Below are positions 8,418 to 17,645 of a stretch of 52,718 nucleotides of DNA, in pieces. Source of the DNA: Desulfatitalea alkaliphila. Lineage in GTDB: Bacteria > Desulfobacterota > Desulfobacteria > Desulfobacterales > Desulfosarcinaceae. A program made the translations under genes and the position numbers. The first letter of the stretch is position 1, and the number at the start of each line of letters is the position of its first letter. A model generated the notes under the pieces. The model had not been told where the DNA came from. It searched no databases and saw only the letters and a list, made by a program, of their open reading frames with translations. Where the stretch lies: positions 1 to 52,718 of the forward strand of contig NZ_JALJRB010000031.1 in assembly GCF_022968795.1 (NCBI RefSeq). The letters are read 5' to 3'.

Positions 8418-9221
8418 CTATAACTTTAAACCATCTTTCATTCTCCTATGCCCCAACGCCGGCAATTTCTGCCGCACCGCCGCGATACGCTCCACATCGA
8501 TCTCACCCACCACCAGGTTCTCGACCTCGCCTGCGGCGGCGATTGGAATGCCGAAGGGGTCGAAGATGGCGCTGCGGCCGCAGAAGGAGGGGCCCACCAG
8601 GTTGCAACCGGCAACATAGAGGGTGTTTTCAATGGCCCGCGCTTGCAGCAAGGTCAGCCAGTGGGTCTCCTTGACCGGTCCCTGATACCAGGCCGAGGGG
8701 ATGACGATCAGTTGGGCATCCGCTTGGGCCAGGTAACGGAAAAACTCCGGAAAGCGAAGGTCGTAGCAAATGGCGAACCCCACCCGGACGCCGTTGATCG
8801 CCACCACCGGCGGCAGGTCGTCGCCGGGGGCCATGGTGTCCGACTCGCGTACGCTGAGGGCGTCGAACAGGTGGATTTTGCGGTAGGCGGCCACCCGTTC
8901 CCCTTGGGGTGAGAAGGTGATGACCGTATTGTAGACCCGCTGCTCTCCGGGAATCGCCTCCCAACCGCCGGCGGCGATATGGATGCCGGTTACCTTGGCC
9001 AGGCGGCCCATGCTTTCCCAGAAGCGCCCCCCATCCCGGTTGGCGATTTCAGCGGGCGGCAGGTCGGGACCCGGGGCGCCCATGAACATTTCGGGCAGCA
9101 CCAGCAGGTCGGCCCCTCGAGATGCCGCCTGCCGGGCGCAGGCGCCGGCCTTGTCCTGGTTTTGCGCCGGGTCGGATGTGGTTTCCACCTGGGCCAGTGC
9201 GACCCGCAACAGGTTTGTCAT
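8418..9221 (-). CDS. Carbon-nitrogen (nitrilase-superfamily) hydrolase
   Basis: 267 aa, the usual size of the Nit/omega-amidase branch. The Glu-Lys-Cys triad is clear: Glu44 in VLPEMF, Lys115 in YRKIHLFD, Cys152 in AICYDLRFPEF. These enzymes hydrolyse small amides or nitriles in the cytoplasm; resemblance to Nit1-like deaminated-glutathione or omega amidases is suggested by YRKIHLFD and CYDLRFPE but the substrate is not certain. The start at 9221 follows GGGAGGCGAAA and matches family N-termini (NLLRVALAQ); an open frame continues upstream without homology. The stop codon lies in the edge of the R-repeat element, so the last residues may derive from it. It is downstream of the DUF1499 gene on the same strand. 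Confidence 0.9.
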   Translation of the reverse strand: MTNLLRVALAQVETTSDPAQNQDKAGACARQAASRGADLLVLPEMFMGAPGPDLPPAEIANRDGGRFWESMGRLAKVTGIHIAAGGWEAIPGEQRVYNTVITFSPQGERVAAYRKIHLFDALSVRESDTMAPGDDLPPVVAINGVRVGFAICYDLRFPEFFRYLAQADAQLIVIPSAWYQGPVKETHWLTLLQARAIENTLYVAGCNLVGPSFCGRSAIFDPFGIPIAAAGEVENLVVGEIDVERIAAVRQKLPALGHRRMKDGLKL

Positions 9222-9283
9222 TTTCGCCTCCCTGCAATCGTATGCTTTTGTTTTTGACCCGTATCCGGAATGATGCCACAATG

Positions 9284-9757
9284 TCAGGGCGTGTCGCCGG
9301 CCGGGGAAGTTGTTTGGAACTGTTGCCGCAATTGTTCCACCCGCTTGCGGTTGACCCCCAGATCGGATCGGCCCACGCGGGATGCGGAGCGCACGTGGAT
9401 GACCCGATCTTCCTCGTCCAGGCGCAGCTCCAGGTCGTCCACGAAACGAAACAGGCGACTGGTGAAGGTCGCCCAAAGGTGATCCTCGGAGCGCGATTGG
9501 ATCCGGCCACCGATGGCGACAACGGCTTGGCCGGCGCGCTCCCAGGCGGCGACGGGATCTCCGGAAACGGCCAGGGGTGCAATGGCGGCGGTGGTGCTTT
9601 TGCTTTCACTGGACACGCAATTGGGGGTGTCCGGACAGGGCCGCAGCTTGCCCTCCACCAACTGCACCCGGGGCGCCGGGGCGCTGCACGCCATAACCAC
9701 CAGCGACAGGACGGCGGCCACGACCAAGAGCAGCAGTACCAACACGACGATTTTCAT
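9284..9757 (-). CDS. DUF1499 family membrane-anchored protein
   Basis: 157 aa. A single hydrophobic segment (about residues 3-24) is followed by a lipobox-like VMAC, so it could be a lipoprotein or a signal-anchored periplasmic protein. The body matches DUF1499: LRPCPDTPNCVSSES, a central variable part, WATFTSRLFRFVDDLEL, then a tail with SASRVGRSDLGVNRKRVEQL. Function of the family is unknown. A strong AAAGGAG precedes the start. It probably forms a two-gene operon with the nitrilase-family gene 62 bp downstream. Confidence 0.85.
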   Translation of the reverse strand: MKIVVLVLLLLVVAAVLSLVVMACSAPAPRVQLVEGKLRPCPDTPNCVSSESKSTTAAIAPLAVSGDPVAAWERAGQAVVAIGGRIQSRSEDHLWATFTSRLFRFVDDLELRLDEEDRVIHVRSASRVGRSDLGVNRKRVEQLRQQFQTTSPAGDTP

Positions 9758-9769
9758 GGCGGCTCCTTT

Positions 9770-10114
9770 ATGATCTACAACGTGATCGGCCCGCCGGGGG
9801 CCGGCAAAACCACCTACATCCGCAAGCGTTTCGGGTTTTCACCGCCCATGCGCCATATCGACGACGAGGTGTTCGACACTTTCGTGCAACGTAAGGTGTT
9901 CGAACACACCGGCCTCAATCCGCGCATCAATCAATACCTGGCGGGCACCCCGGAGCCGGTCACCACCATCTGGCTGCAACCCGGCGCCTGGCGCTGCATC
10001 CAGCGCATCTTGAAGGATGGCTTCAGCGGCAAGGCCACCCTGAAACAGACCTTCAACCGTTTGAAGATTCTCCGATTCTATCACCACCACCGCAAGGAAA
10101 TCTACCACCCGTGA
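9770..10114 (+). CDS. Small P-loop protein of unknown function
   Basis: 114 aa beginning MIYNVIGPPGAGKTTYIRKR, a perfect Walker A motif at the very N-terminus. A Walker B is not obvious, and the C-terminus is basic and His-rich (FYHHHRKEIYHP). It starts 12 bp from the divergent DUF1499 start, and no good Shine-Dalgarno is visible for this strand (the purine-rich site there serves the other gene). It is far shorter than typical P-loop kinases or AAA proteins. It may be a real small NTPase or the head of a decayed gene. Its end converges with putA 31 bp away. Confidence 0.55.
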   Translation: MIYNVIGPPGAGKTTYIRKRFGFSPPMRHIDDEVFDTFVQRKVFEHTGLNPRINQYLAGTPEPVTTIWLQPGAWRCIQRILKDGFSGKATLKQTFNRLKILRFYHHHRKEIYHP

Positions 10115-10145
10115 AAATCCCGCCGGATAGCGTCGCCTCCCCGTC

Positions 10146-13100
10146 TCAGTTGGTCGGCAGCTCCGCCCGATCCCCCAGATTGCCGTACCGGTGGTAGGTG
10201 TCGCAAATGCTCTGGTTCTGCACATAGTGCAGCAGTTCGATGCGGCCTTCCATCAACACCGGCGCGCGGGCGATGTAGAAACCGCTCCGGGCGGCAGCGG
10301 CCAGCAGATCGGCGGGCACCCGGTTGGGTGCGGCATAGCGGATGCGGGCCAGATCGGGCAACAGGTCGATCACTGCTTGCTCCGATTGACGCTTTGTCAC
10401 GGCATCCGCCAGCAGTTGCCGGCCCTCCACGCCGTCCAGGAAGGCGGTCACCTCATTGTCCAGGGCTTCGGGAATGCTCACCAGCACCCGGTTGCCCGTG
10501 ATCCGGGCTGCGGCGATGCGGGCCAGGGTTTCGAAAAGGGTGTCGTCGGGATGAATCCGGATCATGATCCGTCCCAAGGGCCGGTACCGGTGGCGGTTGT
10601 CCTGGCCGCGCAGATGAAAGGAGTCCTTCTCCAGGCCGAACTCCTGCTCCCAGTGATACAGATAACTCTTGACGGCCCGGATGGCGCGGGTCACGTCCGC
10701 GCCGGCGGCGGCGAGCCCGCCCCACAGCCGTTTGCGGCGCCACTCCGATATCACGCGCCACAAGCGGTGCTCCCTGTGCAGCGTGCCGATGCGCGGCAGG
10801 TCATGCTCCTCGAAATCCATGAACTGACTGACGTAGTTGGGTCCGCCGGCCTTGATGGCGGGCCCCAGGGCCGATTTGCCCGTTCCGCCGAAGGGCTGGC
10901 GCAGGGTGATGGCGCCGGTGGTGCCGCGATTGATGTACAGATTGCCGGCCCGAATGGCCTCCTGCCAGCGTGTCTGTTCGCGGATGTCCAGGCTCTCCAG
11001 GCCGGCGGTCAGCCCGTAGCCGGTCATGTTGGCCAGCTCAACGGCATGATCCAGGTCGTCGGCCCGCATCACGCCCAGCACCGGCCCGAAGAACTCGGTC
11101 AGATGGGTGTAACTGCCCGGTTGAACGCCGTACTTGATGCCCGGCCGCCACAGGTGGGGGTTGTCCGCCACCGGTTCGGGCGGCAGGGCCCAGGACTCGC
11201 CGGGCTCCAGGGTGGTCAGGGCCCGCTCCAGGTCGCCCTTGGGCGGACGGATCAACGGCCCCATGCGGCTGCTGAAGTCCCAGGCCGGCCCCACGCGCAA
11301 GCTGGCGGCGGCATCCACCAGTTGGCGCTGGAACTCCTTGCTGTCGTACACTTCCCGTTCCAGGATCAGCAGGGAGGTGGCCGAGCACTTCTGCCCGGTA
11401 TTACCGAAGGCGGAGTAGATGACGTTTTTGATGGCCTGGTCCCGGTCGCACATGGCGGTGACGATGGTGCTGTTTTTGCCGCCGGTTTCGGCGCACAGAA
11501 ACAGGTCCGGCTTGCGTGCCAGCATGTGCAGGCCGGTTTCGGTGCCCCCGGTGAGGATTACGAAATCCACTTCTGGGTGGGTGACCAGGTGATTGCCGGC
11601 CTCACCGCCGGCACACGGCACGAACTGCAGCACATTGCGGGAGATGCCCGCGCGCCAGAAACACTGCACCAACACCCAGGCCGTCAACACGGCATCGGAG
11701 GCGGGCTTGAAGATCACCGTGTTGCCGGCGGACAGGGCCGCGACAATGCCGCCGCAGGGAATGGCGATGGGAAAATTCCAGGGGGACACCACGGCCCCCA
11801 CCCCCTTGCCGCGGGCCGTGACGTTCTCGATGCGCGTGAAGGTGCGCGCCGAGAAGGGGTAGTACTCCGCGAAGTCGATGGCCTCGGACACCTCCACGTC
11901 GGCTTCGCTGAACAGCTTGCCGGTTTCGGCCGCCGCGGCGCCGATCAGATCTCCCCGCGCCTCGCGCAGCGCCATGGCCACCTTGGAGAGCATGCGATGG
12001 CGTTCATCGGGGGGCATTGAGCGCCAGCCGTCGGGATCGGATCGGGCCACGGCCACCGCCTGCTCGATGTCCGCCGTGCCGGCCAGGCGGTATTCGGCCA
12101 CCGCCACCTGTTGCGGTTGGCGATTGGGGTCGTAAATGGTGCGCGTTTCCCGTTGCTCCAGGAGGGTGTCACCGGCCACCACCAGTGGAATCTGAATTGT
12201 TTCGGCTTCTTCTGCGACCTGCCAGCGGCGGCGAATCGCATCGGCCCAGCGCTGATTGGCCGCCAGGGCCCAGTCGGTGTCCGGCTCGTTGTTGAATTCT
12301 CCCTCATGAAAAGTGCCCATGGCCTCGGGAAAACGCTCACTGTTGCGGTCCTGGATGCGATTGGGCCCCAAGGGGGCATCGGGAATGTGGCGGCAGGCGG
12401 CGACGAACTGATCCCGCAGCCCCTGCCAGGCGGCCCCGCGGGTGGTCAGTCCCGGGCCGTGGCGCAGGAAATTCTCCGCGCCGGTGTTTTCATCCAAACG
12501 CCGCACCAGGTAGGCGATGGCATTAATGAACTCTTCGGCGGTGGCCACCGGCGCATAAAGCAGCACCGCTCCGCTCATCTCGGCGATGGCCCGGCGCACA
12601 TGGTCGGCCATCCCCTCCAGCATTTCGAAGATCACCCCTTCACTCACCCCCCGGCGCCGCGCCAGGCAATCGGCATAGGCCAATTCAAACAGGTTGTGGG
12701 AGGCGATCCCCAGCTGCACCGCCCGGATGTGGTCCGGCTGCATGCCGTAATGAAGCATGCGCTTGAAGTTGGCATCCACGTCCCGCTTGTTGTCGTAGGG
12801 GGCCAGGGGCCAGTTGAACAGGGCGGACTCCACCTGTTCCATCTCCAGGTTGGCCCCCTTGACGACACGGATCTTGACAGGGGCGCCGCCGCGCTCCACC
12901 CGCTCCATGGCCCAGCGGGTCAGGCGCTCCTGGATGCCAAGACTGTCCGGCAAATAGGCCTGCAGCACGATGCCGGCGCTGTGATCCAGGAAAGGTTCCT
13001 GGTCCAGGGCGTGCATGAAGGCGGTGGTGGTGATCTCCAGGTCCCGATACTCCTCCATGTCCAGGTTGACGAATTTGACAACCCGCGTTCCGTCGGCCCG

Positions 13101-13757
13101 CACGAAGGCATTGGCGGCGGCGGCCTGGTAGAGGCGCGACAGCCGCTCCACCAGCACATCCACCGTATGGTCGAAGGCCAGGGGCTGGATCTGGGAGTAG
13201 ATGGTGGAAATCTTGACCGAGATGTACTCCACGGCCGGATTCTCCAGGTCCGCCACATAGGTGGCCAACCGCCGCCGGGCCTCGCGTTCGCCCAACACCG
13301 CCTCGCCCAGGTGATTGATGTTCACCCGCACGCCCTCGGTCTTGCGTTTGTCCAGGTGAGACAGCAGGGCTTGGCGTTCGCCGGGAATGATCATGCGGCG
13401 GCTCTCCTCGCGCATCTTCTCGATCACCTTGGGCACCGTCAAACCAGGCAGGTAACGGCCGGCATTGAGAAACAGCTGCATCAAAAGCCGATCCGTGGTG
13501 CCGAAAAACTCGGGTATGCCGTAGCGTCGGAGCAGGTCGTTGATCTGGTCGGCCACCCTGCCGGCGTCCTGGCTGCGAAAACTCTGGTCGATGATCCGCG
13601 TCAGGGTCACCTTGTCCCGGGGATGTTCCAGCAGGCGCTGCATCTGCTTGCGGTATTGCTTCTCCTCGGCGGTCAGCAGCTGGTTGGCCCGATCCTGCCA
13701 AGCGCGGGCCAGTTCGGCGGCCTCTTGGATGATCCGTTCATCGCATTCCGGTTGCAT
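10146..13757 (-). CDS. putA: Bifunctional proline dehydrogenase / L-glutamate gamma-semialdehyde dehydrogenase
   Basis: 1203 aa. It oxidises proline to glutamate in two steps, with P5C channelled between the domains. The N-terminal third is the FAD-dependent PRODH barrel (KFVNLDMEEYRDLEI, LQAYLPDSLGIQERL, KIRVVKGANLEMEQ). The middle is the aldehyde dehydrogenase: SPWNFPIAIPCGG, NTVIFKPAS, LCAETGGKN, catalytic Cys in GNTGQKCSATS, and TEFFGPVLGVM. A further C-terminal region of about 200 residues lacks catalytic motifs; the size fits the longer PutA types. No N-terminal ribbon-helix-helix DNA-binding domain is evident. The start follows GGAAAGGATGC. It is monocistronic; the upstream region is AT-rich with an inverted repeat. 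Confidence 0.95.
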   Translation of the reverse strand: MQPECDERIIQEAAELARAWQDRANQLLTAEEKQYRKQMQRLLEHPRDKVTLTRIIDQSFRSQDAGRVADQINDLLRRYGIPEFFGTTDRLLMQLFLNAGRYLPGLTVPKVIEKMREESRRMIIPGERQALLSHLDKRKTEGVRVNINHLGEAVLGEREARRRLATYVADLENPAVEYISVKISTIYSQIQPLAFDHTVDVLVERLSRLYQAAAANAFVRADGTRVVKFVNLDMEEYRDLEITTTAFMHALDQEPFLDHSAGIVLQAYLPDSLGIQERLTRWAMERVERGGAPVKIRVVKGANLEMEQVESALFNWPLAPYDNKRDVDANFKRMLHYGMQPDHIRAVQLGIASHNLFELAYADCLARRRGVSEGVIFEMLEGMADHVRRAIAEMSGAVLLYAPVATAEEFINAIAYLVRRLDENTGAENFLRHGPGLTTRGAAWQGLRDQFVAACRHIPDAPLGPNRIQDRNSERFPEAMGTFHEGEFNNEPDTDWALAANQRWADAIRRRWQVAEEAETIQIPLVVAGDTLLEQRETRTIYDPNRQPQQVAVAEYRLAGTADIEQAVAVARSDPDGWRSMPPDERHRMLSKVAMALREARGDLIGAAAAETGKLFSEADVEVSEAIDFAEYYPFSARTFTRIENVTARGKGVGAVVSPWNFPIAIPCGGIVAALSAGNTVIFKPASDAVLTAWVLVQCFWRAGISRNVLQFVPCAGGEAGNHLVTHPEVDFVILTGGTETGLHMLARKPDLFLCAETGGKNSTIVTAMCDRDQAIKNVIYSAFGNTGQKCSATSLLILEREVYDSKEFQRQLVDAAASLRVGPAWDFSSRMGPLIRPPKGDLERALTTLEPGESWALPPEPVADNPHLWRPGIKYGVQPGSYTHLTEFFGPVLGVMRADDLDHAVELANMTGYGLTAGLESLDIREQTRWQEAIRAGNLYINRGTTGAITLRQPFGGTGKSALGPAIKAGGPNYVSQFMDFEEHDLPRIGTLHREHRLWRVISEWRRKRLWGGLAAAGADVTRAIRAVKSYLYHWEQEFGLEKDSFHLRGQDNRHRYRPLGRIMIRIHPDDTLFETLARIAAARITGNRVLVSIPEALDNEVTAFLDGVEGRQLLADAVTKRQSEQAVIDLLPDLARIRYAAPNRVPADLLAAAARSGFYIARAPVLMEGRIELLHYVQNQSICDTYHRYGNLGDRAELPTN

Positions 13758-13889
13758 GGGGCATCCTTTCCGTCAGACAGGGCTTGCATCGTTCGCATGT
13801 TTCGACTTGCTTCCGACGTGTGCGCCCGACTGCCCGTAGTAACCCGATGCGCAACGCACACGGAATCCATCTGATATTTGGTTTGAGCG

Positions 13890-13935
13890 GATTCAAAACC
13901 GGAGCCATGGCGCGCTATTCCGAGGGTTTTGAATC
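13890..13935. promoter_or_regulatory. Inverted repeat upstream of putA
   Basis: GATTCAAAACC (13890-13900) and GGTTTTGAATC (13925-13935) are perfect 11-bp arms with a 24-bp spacer, 130-180 bp upstream of putA. The rest of 13936-14128 is AT-rich with no coding signal. It could be an operator or an RNA hairpin; no factor can be named. Confidence 0.4.
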
Positions 13936-14128
13936 TGCTGATCGAACCAAGACGGCCTGAAGCAAGTATGCATAAAATTTGAAGTTATTGTTTTTTTTCG
14001 CGAGCCCTTAGCGATTTTGGGTTGGTAAAGTTTGTTGCGTTGGTTCGGTTGGATAATCGAAATCGCTGATGTTGTTTTCGACTATTTTGGAAAACAAACC
14101 TAAATTCGATCAACAAAGGGGCGCGCCC

Positions 14129-14193
14129 ACCCCCAAAACCCTATTATCGATAGAATTCATCAACTTAAAACTTAACACTTAAAACTTAAAACT
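14129..14193 (-). repeat. R repeat copy (heptamer-rich)
   Basis: Reads CCCCCAAAACCCTATTATCG, then ATAGAATTCAT, then CAACTTAAAACTTAACAC and further AACTTAA units. It is the same unit as the right end of the 7.6-8.4 kb element, in the same orientation. No partner of opposite orientation is nearby, so this is a solitary copy, ending 24 bp from the livF stop. Confidence 0.85.
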
Positions 14194-14216
14194 GTGATAC
14201 AAATCGCAAGGGTGCC

Positions 14217-14927
14217 TCAACGGGCCCCGCCGAGGTAGGCTTTCTGGACTTCCGGGTCGGCCAGCAGGCGGTCGGCGGTGTCCTCCAGCACAATGCGTCC
14301 CACCTCCATCACATAACCGCGGTGCGCCAACTTCAATGCGGCGCGTGCATTCTGCTCCACCAGCACCACCGTCAGTCCGGAACGGTTGATCTCCCGGATG
14401 GTTTCGAAAATGGCCTTGACCAGCAAGGGGGCCAGTCCGAGGCTGGGCTCGTCCAGCAGCAGGATTTTGGGGTTGCCCATCAGGGCACGGCCGATGGCCA
14501 GCATCTGCTGCTCGCCCCCGGACAAGGTGCCGGCCAATTGATCGACCCGTTCGGCCAGCCGTGGAAACAGCGTGTACACCCGCTGCCGATTGTCGGCCAC
14601 GCGCGCCTTGTCATTGCAAGTGTAGGCGCCCAGGTTGAGGTTTTCGCGCACGGTCAGGGTGCCGAAGACGCGCCTGCCCTCGGGCACCTGGGCGACACCG
14701 CGGGCAACGATCGCGTGGGCCGCAAGGGTGTGGATATCCTCTTTCTCGAACCGGATGGCGCCCTCCGTGGTTTTGAAAATTCCGCAGATGGCATTCAGGG
14801 TGGTGGATTTGCCGGCGCCATTGGCACCCAGGATGGTGACGATCTCCCCTTGCCGCACGTCGAGGCTCACCCCATGCAAGGCTTCCACGCGACCATAGCT
14901 GACATGAATATTCTCCACCTGCAACAT
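14217..14927 (-). CDS. livF: Branched-chain-type ABC transporter ATPase LivF
   Basis: 236 aa. One of the two ATPases of a high-affinity Liv-type importer. Walker A is GANGAGKST, the signature LSGGEQQMLAIGRALM, Walker B ILLLDEPSLGLAPLL, and the H-loop position carries the LivF-typical VVLVEQNA. LivF size and YGRVEALHGVSLDV at the N-terminus separate it from LivG. The start at 14927 was chosen because family alignment begins at MLQVENI and no ATG lies upstream in frame. Last gene of a five-gene minus-strand operon. Confidence 0.95.
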   Translation of the reverse strand: MLQVENIHVSYGRVEALHGVSLDVRQGEIVTILGANGAGKSTTLNAICGIFKTTEGAIRFEKEDIHTLAAHAIVARGVAQVPEGRRVFGTLTVRENLNLGAYTCNDKARVADNRQRVYTLFPRLAERVDQLAGTLSGGEQQMLAIGRALMGNPKILLLDEPSLGLAPLLVKAIFETIREINRSGLTVVLVEQNARAALKLAHRGYVMEVGRIVLEDTADRLLADPEVQKAYLGGAR

Positions 14928-15001
14928 CGGCCTGTCCGTCCTCACCCTTTCCGCGCAATGCAAAATGTGCGACCGAATCCAATCAAAGGTTTACCCCTTC
15001 G

Positions 15002-15762
<761 letters not shown>

Positions 15763-15766
<4 letters not shown>

Positions 15767-16722
15767 GACGCCCCCTCCCCGCCCCCGGACGCAGGCGCCG
15801 GATAGCGCCGCGGCCTTGGCGGCAGGATCCCTTCGGTGCGGAAGATCATCATGGCGATCATGATGGCGCCGAAAATCAGCATGCGGGCCGAGGCGAATTG
15901 CCGGAACAGCTCGGGCAGGCCCGCGATCAGAAAGGCGCCCAGGATCACCCCGGGGATGCTTCCCCGGCCGCCCAGCAGCACGATCATGAACAGGATCACC
16001 GACTCCCAGAAGTTGAACGACTCGGGGGCGATGATGGTCATCTTGGCGGCGAAGATGTTGCCGGCCATGCCGGCCCAGACGGCCCCCACCACGAAGGCGA
16101 TCAGCTTGTAGTGGGCGGTGTTGATACCGCTGCCCTCGGCGGCCGTCTCGTCTTCACGCAGATAGTTGAGGGCCCGGCCGAAACGGGAATTTTCCAGGCG
16201 GTGGAACAAAAAGACCGTAACCGCCGCGAACCCCCAAATCAGAAAGAAGAAATGCTCGGGGCGGCGGATCCGGAACCCGAATATCTCGGGGCGCGAAATA
16301 CCGAAAATGCCGTTGGAACCGCCGGTGATGCCGAAGATGTTGTTGACCAGGGCGATGCGCGTGATCTCCACCAGGCCGATGGTGACGATCAGCAGGTAGT
16401 CGCCCCGCAGGTGAATGATGGGCCGGGCGATCACCAGCGCCAGCACCCCGGCCACCAGGCCGCTGATAGGCATCAGCCACAGCACCGGGATCTGGTAGGT
16501 GGTGTTGATGATGGCCGTGGTGTAGGCCCCCATGGCGTAGAAGGCGGCATGCCCCATGTGAAACAGACCGGCATGCCCCAGAATGATGTTGAGGCTCAAT
16601 CCCAGAATGGCATAGAGCCCCACGTTGTTGAGCACGTCCACCCAGTAGGCGTTGAGAAAGAAAGGCGCCAGCAGCAGCAAGACGCAGAAGGCGGCATAGA
16701 CGACCGGGCGATAATCTTTCAT
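15763..16722 (-). CDS. livM: Branched-chain-type ABC transporter permease LivM
   Basis: 319 aa inner-membrane permease, with about eight to ten hydrophobic segments. Family marks are LSLNIILGHAGLFHMGHAAFYAMGAY cut here to LSLNIILGHAGLFHMGHAAF, and LNYLREDETAAEGSGIN near residue 195, the coupling-helix region that docks to LivG/LivF. The C-terminal tail is short and Pro/Gly-rich. It overlaps both livH (4 bp) and livG (4 bp), so the three are translationally coupled. Confidence 0.95.
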
Positions 16723-17624
16723 ACCTTCTCCGCGACCCGCTCACCGAGCAGTCCGGTGGGCCGAACGATGAGAATGGCGATGAGTACGATGAAGGTGATG
16801 GCATCCTTCCAGGCGATGGAGAGATAGGCCGCCCCCATGGCCTCGATCACCCCCAGCAGCAGCCCCCCCACCATGGCGCCGGGGATGTTGCCGATGCCCC
16901 CCAGGATGGCGGCGGTGAAGGCCTTTAAACCGTACATCCAGCCCATGGTGAAGTTGATCTGGCCGTAGTAGAGCCCCACCATCAGTCCGGCCGCGCCGCC
17001 CAGGGCCGGCCCGATCAGAAAAACGATCATGATCACCCGGTCCACGTTGATACCCATCAGCTTGGCGGCCCGCTGATCGATGGCCGCCGCGCGGATGGCC
17101 GTACCGATGCGGGTCTTCTGGATGAACAAATAGAGGGCCACCATCATCAACACGGAGGTCAGCAGCACCAACAGCCGCACCAATGGTACTTCGACCCCCA
17201 GAAGGGAGACGACGTTCTTGGGCAGGATGTCATGGGGATAGACTTTGTAGCGGGCGCCGTAGATCAGCATGAGGGCGTTTTGAAAAAAGATCGACGCCCC
17301 CATGGCCGATACCACGGCGGAAAGCCGATGGGCCTGGCGCAGGGGCCGGTAGGCCACCCGTTCGAGCACGGCGCCCACCACGGCCACCAGGCCCATCACC
17401 ATCAAGGCCAACACGATCACCACCCCCAACGGCCCCAGGAAACGGGTGAGGCCGAAGGCGGTCAACAGGGTCAAGCCGAGGTAGGCGCCAATGGCGAACA
17501 GATCGCCGTGGGCGAAGTTGATCAGCTTGAGCACCCCGTAGACCATGGTGTACCCGAGGGCGATCAGGGCGTAGATACTGCCCACCGCAAGGCCGTTGGT
17601 CAGCTGCTGCAGGAAGAAGTCCAA
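16719..17624 (-). CDS. livH: Branched-chain-type ABC transporter permease LivH
   Basis: 301 aa permease. The N-terminal LTNGLAVGSIYALIALGYTM and YGVLKLINFAHGDLFAIGAY are diagnostic of LivH, as are AIRAAAIDQRAAKLMGIN (coupling helix) and LGGIGNIPGAMVGGLLLGVIE cut to LGGIGNIPGAMVGG. It is 21 bp downstream of the binding-protein gene and forms a heterodimer with LivM. Confidence 0.96.
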   Translation of the reverse strand: MDFFLQQLTNGLAVGSIYALIALGYTMVYGVLKLINFAHGDLFAIGAYLGLTLLTAFGLTRFLGPLGVVIVLALMVMGLVAVVGAVLERVAYRPLRQAHRLSAVVSAMGASIFFQNALMLIYGARYKVYPHDILPKNVVSLLGVEVPLVRLLVLLTSVLMMVALYLFIQKTRIGTAIRAAAIDQRAAKLMGINVDRVIMIVFLIGPALGGAAGLMVGLYYGQINFTMGWMYGLKAFTAAILGGIGNIPGAMVGGLLLGVIEAMGAAYLSIAWKDAITFIVLIAILIVRPTGLLGERVAEKV

Positions 17625-17645
17625 GGTGGAAGGTTCCTTCTTCGT

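Larger units (their letters stand above)
7644..8423. mobile_element. Non-coding element bounded by inverted R repeats (MITE-like)
   Basis: The left end (7644-7720) is a run of AAGTTTT/AAGTGTT heptamers followed by TTAAGGAATGCTGTCGATTA and TAGGG. The right end (8341-8406) is its near-perfect reverse complement. The interior holds a 43-bp tandem array, GTAGGGGCACGGC palindromes and a 38-bp direct repeat, with no transposase or credible gene. TATAA occurs at both outer edges (7639-7643 and 8419-8423), a possible target duplication but easily chance in AT-rich sequence. The right edge overlaps the last codons of the nitrilase-family gene. Interpretation as a non-autonomous mobile unit is inference. 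Confidence 0.5.
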
